Assembly: GCF_000003605.2 (NCBI RefSeq)
Contig: NW_003146291.1
Coordinates: 202,332-224,777, forward strand
Reading direction: 5' to 3'
From: Saccoglossus kowalevskii
Taxonomy: Eukaryota > Hemichordata > Enteropneusta > Harrimaniidae
DNA length: 22,446 nt
Below the pieces are notes generated by a model. It did no database searches and was not told the DNA's origin. It was given only the letters and a program-made list of their open reading frames with translations. Made by a program: the position numbers and the translations under genes. Every line of letters starts with the position of its first letter. Position 1 is the stretch's first letter. This document shows, piece after piece, positions 18,501 to 22,446 of this stretch.

Positions 18501-21500
18501 AAATCATGATTTTTTAGGGGTGCGCACTTACCTGGCACCCCCCTCGAAAAAGAGTGCAAATGAAAATTTTGATTCATCATGTGACAAATTACGTCAATGA
18601 GGGAAAATCAAATTACGAAATTAGTTGCGTCGTCATTTTCACAATGAAGAAACAGAAATGATCACAAAAAATATGCACATTTTATTACAATATTAATTAT
18701 GTACCACCAGAATTTACGAAATTAAAAACATTAGAGTCTGTTGGAACACAGTCTTCATCAAAATTCTCATCATTATTTCCACTGACGAAGGTGTTGGATC
18801 GTACGCAAACTCTTGAAGAAAATCACTTTCCGCCATGATGCATTTGCAGATTTGGCCTGCAGCAGCGTCCTTTGACCTAATGGGTCAAGTTGGTTATTAA
18901 CCAATCAGAATGCTGTATTGTACTGACGCAATTCTTTGGAAATTCCCGAAGACTTTCCGGTAACGCAATGCAGAAGTGAATTATTGATGTCAAAGTACGA
19001 TCTGTTAGAATTGATTTCAGTGAATAAACTTGGTTTTTCCAAAAAACTAGTAACTAGCCATTTTTGAGAGGTAAAGTGAATATGGCATGAAATATTTACC
19101 GCATTTTACTTGTATTAACAGGTCATTGTTGAAGCGTAGTTTACACTCTGTTACCGTGGTCTACGCATTCACAACATATTCACATATGTGACCCCAAATA
19201 TAAAAATTGCGCAAAAGTGGGGGGGGGGGGCGCTTGCTTGGGCATGGGCACTAACGCGGTCGAGTACGGTATTAGCGAAAACAAGTAATGCATTACAGTA
19301 TGGGCAAACATATTGTAATGTACAATATATGCGTATAAAACTTTCTGGCTATTTGCATCCTGTTATGGCAATTATGTGATTTACAGGGCTAGAAGTTGAG
19401 AGGGCATCCATTTTCAATATTTATAAAATGGCCATATCATCCATGCATAGGAATAATATAAAGAGTATCAAAAAGTAACCAAGGCAAACTCGTTGGGCGT
19501 CAAAGCTACATGTGTGCCTCGGTGAAGCTCCTTAAAATTTGTTATAGAAGCCACATAAAAATTTAGAACCAAAAATACACTAATGCTCATGTTTGTTGTC
19601 TTGTATCATTTCAATATAATTTGGGTCTTGAAAAATGAAGCAATTGGCAAATAAGTATACAGCTCATGTCCCATTCAATGATGTGGTTACTAATTTTTCT
19701 GAAACCAGTGCAAATTGCATAGACTTCAGATTGTATGCAAATTAGAATTCATTACAACCAATCAGAATATTCAGAGCAAACATGTGACCAAAAAGCAACA
19801 CTTCTGAAAGGCTGAAAATCTAAATTTTTATATTAAAATTAAAAATATTTTTGCTATTTTGCATAATTATTGTGTTTAACACATGTGTTAACAGTTTGGC
19901 CATGTGTTAAGGAAATAATAAACATTTTAGTTTGTTAATAATTTTAAGTAGACTACTGTGGAATACTTGAATTTATTTTCGCTATTTTCGCTGAAGGGAT
20001 GATTCCGTGAAAATAAAATCCAGCGATAGACTTTTTTTCCTATATTTCACATTCAACTCGCCAAAAATCAGTGAAAATATATTCCACAAAGAACGCCAAA
20101 AAAACCTTTTCAGCGAAAATTATTTCCAGCGAAAATAAAGTATTCGACAGTAGTTGAATTGTTATTTGTTGCTTTCCAGTGAAGCATTACCTGCACTGGC
20201 CTTCTTTCAAGCAAGAACAACAAAACAAGTGACATGGAAGTGTAAACTGGAAATTGGTGATGATTTAAAAATACCAGCATGTGGATATTACAAGGTAATT
20301 ATCATATGTGGACATGAAATACTGGGTTCGTATACAGTCTGGAATTCCAGAAATGTACCGGAATTTCAAAAATCACATTTCCATGCATTGAAAAAACTTG
20401 GAATTTGGCTTTTAAAAATATCCTAGAAACCACAACCACTTTCTTAAATTTTATAAAAAACACTTTTTTTTTACTGTATATTTATTGAAATCATACGAGT
20501 GATCGTCCGTCATCAACTTGTTACTTTTTCGACTTTTCCTTGAAAAATTACAAGCCTGATTGCTTTGATACTTGGTGTATATGTAAATTGGGTAAACTTC
20601 TTTTAGATTTGTTCATATTATAGTATATATATAATTCTCTAATTTGGTGAATATTTTTGTCATTTTTGGTAAAAACTGATATTTTTGAGTTGTTGAAAAA
20701 TGCAAGAATTCTTGCATTGTTAGTTATAGGGCATTCAACAGTATATCATACTTCTAGTGTTGTGTGTTTTTTTTGCACAAGATCTGTGGCTCCTTGTCTC
20801 GCAGACGACTCAAAGTTTGAATACTTTGTTGAATATTTTTTGTTGGTACTTTCCAGTAAAGCTCATGAAGAAAAAACTAAAATCTTTTTATTTCAAAATA
20901 TTTATCTTTACATTAACTAGGTAAAAGAAGGTAAAATGCCTCGTGGATGGGGAAGTACTTACATGAAAACAGCCGGCAAGGAATTTTCCATAAAATATGC
21001 ACGGTCCTATCATTTAAATAACGATGAAGAAACTGAGATTGATCAAGAAGATCTTGTTAAAGGTGGTGATTTTTTTTTTCAGATAAGATTTCTAAGTCTG
21101 ATTTAATATTAAAACAGGTACCGAAACAAACTGATCATGAAAACTGCTATCTCCTTATCGATTTTCTTTGGAATATTCTTAGCCGTGTATTTAATTCAGA
21201 AAAATCTGGGACGGCTTATATTGCAGGGTTTCCCTGGGATCAAAACATGTTAATTTCAACAAGAAACAATGTCTCAAGTTAGTGGTGCAGCTTCTATTAG
21301 ATCTGCAGCCTCAATTATGATTTTTACGGTAGTATTTCTAGTATTAGTAGTAGTATGCTATCATCAAGACTGACTCATATCTGAATGTGTTCTTGTGGGC
21401 AAGGTTTCCATAAATTAACTATGTTATTATCTTTTTATGTCAGGATATCGCTATGGTAGTGATATTATACCAATGTCAAAAGAAGATTTGGACAATATGG

Positions 21501-21556
21501 CGTATAAACCTGGAAATAAATGTTTCAAAGTACTTGGATTTACAAAACTTGAAAAT
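12494..21556 (+). CDS. XRCC5: X-ray repair cross-complementing protein 5 (Ku80), 5' part of gene, 8 exons
   Basis: Ku80 pairs with Ku70 (XRCC6) to form the ring that binds DNA double-strand ends and recruits DNA-PKcs and ligase IV for non-homologous end joining. Exons: 12494-12511, 13899-14012, 15695-15878, 16430-16601, 17509-17682, 20180-20294, 20921-21062, 21444-21556. They join in phase into 344 codons with GT-AG borders. Residues about 7-220 form the N-terminal von Willebrand A-like domain (EAIVICLDVGPSM, VGLVLFGT, EEYQNITV, DFVDALVVSMD, GKKF). Residues from about 221 begin the Ku core, with RYGSDIIPMSK and CFKVLGF as in human Ku80. An acidic, Asp/Asn-rich loop at about 165-185 is poorly conserved, as in other Ku80 proteins. 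The remaining core, C-terminal helical domain and DNA-PKcs-binding tail lie beyond the right edge. No disabling change is seen. Confidence 0.96.
12512..13274. other. XRCC5 intron 1, 5' part
   Basis: Little recognised. At 12845-12885 several TGACCTT/TGACGC-like half sites (cctttgacc, cgtgacctt) sit close together, the reverse complement of AAGGTCA nuclear-receptor half sites. The plus-strand open frame 12549-12761 has no family resemblance. Confidence 0.4.
13275..13454 (+). mobile_element. palindromic MITE, copy A
   Basis: About 180 bp with inverted ends (tgtaaaatactttatttt on the left; aaataaagtattttaca on the right) and nested inner palindromes of ttttcgctg/cagcgaaaa type. It shares the core tgtaaaatataggaaaaa and tggaatttattttcactgat with copies B and C. 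Relative to B it lacks about 28 bases between ggatttta and tagcgaaaat. Confidence 0.75.
13617..13706. repeat. two-step inverted repeat in XRCC5 intron 1
   Basis: CAGTGGTCTCCC (13617-13628) pairs with GGCAGACCACTG (13695-13706) at 11 of 12 positions. Inside it CTTTGACA pairs with TGTCAAAG perfectly. It could be a small foldback element or part of a larger dispersed repeat. Confidence 0.5.
13899..14012 (+). CDS. XRCC5: XRCC5 exon 2, codons 7-44
   Basis: Acceptor TTTATTACAG|G and donor AGGAAG|GTTTGT. It encodes EAIVICLDVGPSMNQAPDGQ, then ETSIKAISRILQRK. The first beta-strand and degenerate metal-site motif (DVGxxM) of the Ku80 vWA-like domain are clear. Like human DVGFTM, it departs from the canonical DxSxS. 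Confidence 0.95.
14000..14464. other. XRCC5 intron 2, 5' part with short internal repeat
   Basis: At about 14360-14415 the phrase acctaatttgcatgatattatttac occurs twice in part, giving a small tandem duplication. The surrounding text (gatatctaaagaaccactta, later gatatctaaaaaa) looks like an old dispersed repeat, but I cannot name it. Confidence 0.4.
14465..14720 (+). mobile_element. diverged, incomplete relative of the 18.5 kb TIR element
   Basis: It begins taccatactcatctgacttg and continues with ggcacccaggg, paralleling the left end of the element at 18,458. It then shares a region with acagaaatgatcaca, accatcagaat and gggtctgt counterparts there. I see no matching right terminal repeat, so this copy seems truncated or rearranged. 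Confidence 0.55.
14873..14941. repeat. GC-rich near-perfect palindrome centred on GCGATCGC
   Basis: The left arm (CAAGTTGG at 14873 to GCGATCGC ending 14910) is repeated in reverse complement to 14941 with five or six mismatches and a one-base offset. There is no loop, so it would form a long cruciform or RNA hairpin. GC content is far above the surrounding AT-rich intron. A smaller inverted pair, GGTTCTC/GAGAACC, lies at about 14959-14989. Confidence 0.7.
14990..15694. other. XRCC5 intron 2, 3' part, nothing recognised
   Basis: AT-rich; no exon found. A direct repeat of agcatgcttt occurs at about 15608-15628. Short open frames here have no family resemblance. Confidence 0.5.
15695..15878 (+). 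CDS. XRCC5: XRCC5 exon 3, codons 45-106
   Basis: Acceptor TTTTCTAG|G and donor GATT|GTATCC (the donor is weak apart from GT). It encodes VFADSKDEVGLVLFGT, EEYQNITVAKPLGL, SLLEYVVKDIQP and SNISAD. VFAxxKDExxLVLFGT and YQNITV are signature segments of Ku80. Confidence 0.96.
15968..16166 (+). mobile_element. palindromic MITE, copy B
   Basis: Same family and orientation as copy A, in XRCC5 intron 3. The right part (ggattttattttcactgaat, then cagcgaaaatagcgaaaatt) is the fuller version. The left end is diverged, so its boundary is approximate. Confidence 0.7.
16430..16601 (+). CDS. XRCC5: XRCC5 exon 4, codons 106-163
   Basis: Acceptor TGTACTCAG|T and donor CTCAT|GTAAGT. Read after the T left by exon 3 it gives FVDALVVSMDLMEKS, GKKFGSNRIVVFSNLGGEF and KLDAIINGLKSLETEINL. 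This matches human DFLDALIVSMD...GKKFEKRHIEIFTDL. The donor is followed 12 bases later by a tandem repeat array. Confidence 0.96.
16614..17001 (+). repeat. tandem array, four copies of a 100-118 bp unit
   Basis: Copies begin near 16614, 16718, 16818 and 16936 with (a)aataactatttaccacac. Each contains attgtctg(a/g)g(n)taagtca, caccattttgtt and, in the first three, ttcatatct(a/c)gtcat and ataatcactaa. The fourth is diverged and truncated. The array starts 12 bases after the XRCC5 exon 4 donor. Every unit has a GTAAGTC near its middle (16646, 16750, 16858, 16970). Confidence 0.85.
17002..17508. other. XRCC5 intron 4, 3' part, nothing recognised
   Basis: AT-rich sequence up to the pyrimidine-rich tract (ttattcttttttcatcag) before exon 5. 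No exon or element with clear ends. Confidence 0.55.
17509..17682 (+). CDS. XRCC5: XRCC5 exon 5, codons 163-221 (acidic loop)
   Basis: Acceptor TTTTTTCATCAG|T and donor TTCAG|GTAAAA. It encodes GPDMDGNDNDNDGGADENH, then SRKEKTPQQRAGEALMSHIL and ATDGSCYSF. The Asp/Asn/Gly-rich start is low complexity, partly from repeated GATAAT codons. The QQRAGEALM helix and the DG...YSF end correspond to human EQQKEGLEIVKMV and DEIYSFSE. Confidence 0.92.
17840..18180. repeat. dispersed repeat with 'aaaatggccgccat' blocks
   Basis: Three related blocks (cgaaatcggccattttgag, aaaatggccaccaatcaacc, aaaatggccgccatttgggc) are each followed by t-rich text and a tgtatgatgtatg- or tgtatgtaccaag-type segment. A diverged relative lies at 8500-8590. 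This looks like a dispersed repeat with internal duplication; its class is unknown. Confidence 0.5.
18458..19271. mobile_element. non-autonomous TIR element, about 814 bp
   Basis: The left end TACCATACTCGACCGCGTTA (then GCGCCCA) and the reverse complement of the right end, TACCGTACTCGACCGCGTTA (then GTGCCCA), match at 25 of 27 positions. The flanks suggest a TA or TTA target. The interior has no long open frame and includes a run of 12 G at 19219-19230. A truncated relative lies at 14,465. It lies in XRCC5 intron 5. Confidence 0.78.
19272..19952. other. XRCC5 intron 5, 3' part, nothing recognised
   Basis: AT-rich with no exon found. Scattered phrases such as aaaatggccatatcatcc recall the ggccgccat repeat. 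Short open frames lack family resemblance. Confidence 0.45.
19953..20153 (-). mobile_element. palindromic MITE, copy C (inverted), best-preserved ends
   Basis: About 201 bp with terminal repeats CTACTGTGGAATACTT and, from the other strand, CTACTGTCGAATACTT. Its body is the reverse complement of copies A and B. It ends 26 bases before XRCC5 exon 6, so it lies over the usual branch-point/polypyrimidine approach of that intron. Confidence 0.77.
20180..20294 (+). CDS. XRCC5: XRCC5 exon 6, codons 221-259
   Basis: Acceptor TTGCTTTCCAG|T and donor TACAAG|GTAATT. It encodes EALPALAFFQARTTKQVTWK, then LEIGDDLKIPACGYYK. This corresponds to the start of the human Ku80 beta-barrel region ([22 protein letters not shown]). 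The exon begins 26 bases after the end of a palindromic MITE. Confidence 0.9.
20475..20690 (+). repeat. dispersed repeat, copy 1 (XRCC5 intron 6)
   Basis: It shares an ordered series of segments with 21,985-22,195: gagtgat(c/t)gt(c/t)cgtc, attgctttgatactt(g/a)gtgtatat, gatttgttcat, tctaattt and aatatttttgt(c/a)attttt. There are many substitutions, so the copies are old or members of an ancient family. Class unknown. Confidence 0.68.
20921..21062 (+). CDS. XRCC5: XRCC5 exon 7, codons 260-307
   Basis: Acceptor CATTAACTAG|G and donor AAAG|GTGGTG. It encodes VKEGKMPRGWGSTYMKTAG, then YHLNNDEETEIDQEDLVK. The DDETEvxxEDlxxG segment is shared with human Ku80 (LNDDDETEVLKEDIIQG). The reading frame joins to GYRYGSD of the next exon. 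Confidence 0.94.
21444..21556 (+). CDS. XRCC5: XRCC5 exon 8, codons 307-344 (last exon in window)
   Basis: Acceptor TTTATGTCAG|G and donor GAAAAT|GTGAGT. It encodes YRYGSDIIPMSKEDLDNMAY and KCFKVLGFTKLEN, matching human FRYGSDIVPFSK...KCFSVLGF of the Ku core. The next expected exon (RRFFMG...) is not found before the right edge. Confidence 0.96.
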
Positions 21557-21984
21557 GTGAGTACAGTGGTATTTGTGTATCTTTTACTGTGTTTTATGGG
21601 TATTATGTTCTTGTACTCAATTTTGTTTCTAAAAACTTTTTGGTAATGTATAATTGATTGCAATGAAATAACTGTTTGTTTTAACCCCTTGACGCCATTG
21701 TCAACTTTGGGCACCATCTACAAAATTATTTATACAGTCTGCTTCTCTCCACATGAAATCTTTTGATCAAAAACTAAAAGCAATATATGAAATTGTCTGT
21801 ATGATTCAAAAAGATGATGAAATTTAAAGAAAAGTTTTATAAAATGTGAAAATATTTGCACTAAATTTTGGGTGGACAAAATATCTGGTACTCACAGTGT
21901 TAAAAGCCCCATGTATGGACTATGTTATTTTACAGTATGTACTAATTTTGTTTTTTAGCTGCACTGTCGACTTTGTTGAGTGGA

Positions 21985-22195
21985 GCTTATATGAGTGATT
22001 GTTCGTCGGCGTTCAAGTCAACTTTTTACTTGTTAGACTTCTTCTTGAAAACTAAAAGCTTATTGCTTTGATACTTAGTGTATATATACCTTGGGCAGAC
22101 CTCTCTTTGATTTGTTCATTTCGTGATGCTATCCTTAATCCTCTAATTTTGAAAAATATTTTTGTAATTTTTAGTAAAATGTGATATTTCCGACT
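21985..22195 (+). repeat. dispersed repeat, copy 2 (XRCC5 intron 8)
   Basis: Same order and orientation as the copy at 20,475, about 1.5 kb apart on either side of exons 7 and 8. Its edges are approximate. The stretch from 22,196 to the right edge holds no exon that I can identify. Confidence 0.66.
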
Positions 22196-22446
22196 TCTTG
22201 TTACAATCGTTTTCACTAAACATTGGACAATCAGATTGTGGTAAATGTTGATACATCAGAGCAAGTACCTAATGAAATTGCCACTGATTTTATCACTACT
22301 AATCAAAACATTATAACTGTAGCCTAAACATTTTTAATACAAATATGTATACCTGTCTGAGTCCAAGGCGCCATTCTCTCTTTTATTGTTTGCGCAAGAC
22401 ATTTGGGTTTTTAGCGTGAACAGTGTGAATTCTGACCAGCATTGCT

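Noticed and set aside
20154-20426. Open frame of 90 codons taken as a stand-alone small gene
   Set aside because: Only 20180-20294 is coding: it is XRCC5 exon 6. The rest is read-through into the preceding MITE spacer and the following intron.
1-22446. A new multi-gene defence or biosynthetic system
   Set aside because: The only supported genes are two well-known eukaryotic housekeeping genes plus transposon remnants; nothing else has coding support.

Overview
The window is nuclear DNA of an animal. Two housekeeping genes, each split into short exons by AT-rich introns with GT-AG borders, stand head to head. Both proteins resemble the human orthologs along their visible length. The density of small inverted-repeat DNA transposons and of acatgta-type motifs suggests a marine invertebrate (ambulacrarian, cephalochordate or lophotrochozoan). 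I cannot assign a phylum from this sequence.

Minus strand, about 12.2 kb down to 2.2 kb: the 5' three-quarters of the mRNA capping enzyme gene (RNGTT). Ten coding exons join in phase into 414 codons. They hold the N-terminal RNA 5'-triphosphatase ([10 protein letters not shown] active-site loop, Cys123) and most of the C-terminal guanylyltransferase (KADGVR, Lys286, then NTLLDGEMI). The last exons lie beyond the left edge. A 5' UTR intron is likely.

About 12.1 to 12.5 kb: the shared promoter region. It has an ETS-type ACCGGAAGT site on the RNGTT side, two TGACGT/ACGTCA half sites, and a YY1-like CAACATGGCGG over the start codon of the plus-strand gene.

Plus strand, 12,494 to the right edge: the 5' part of XRCC5 (Ku80). 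Eight exons join in phase into 344 codons, covering the N-terminal von Willebrand A-like domain and the start of the DNA-binding beta-barrel. The rest is beyond the right edge.

Region 1 to 1,785 is the 5' half of a decayed pogo/Tigger-type transposon inside an RNGTT intron, on the same strand as the gene. Other introns hold non-autonomous elements: terminal-inverted-repeat elements at 3,269-3,426, 5,257-6,015 and 18,458-19,271 (with a related fragment at 14,465), three copies of one palindromic MITE (13.3, 16.0 and 20.0 kb), a tandem array of about 100 bp units just after XRCC5 exon 4, several hairpins, and a pair of related repeats in XRCC5 introns 6 and 8.

The two genes act in separate processes, mRNA cap formation and double-strand-break repair; only their shared promoter links them here. 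I found no RNA gene, CRISPR array or new multi-gene system. The most unusual points are the gene pairing, the tandem array carrying splice-donor-like sequences, and the GC-rich palindrome at 14.9 kb.
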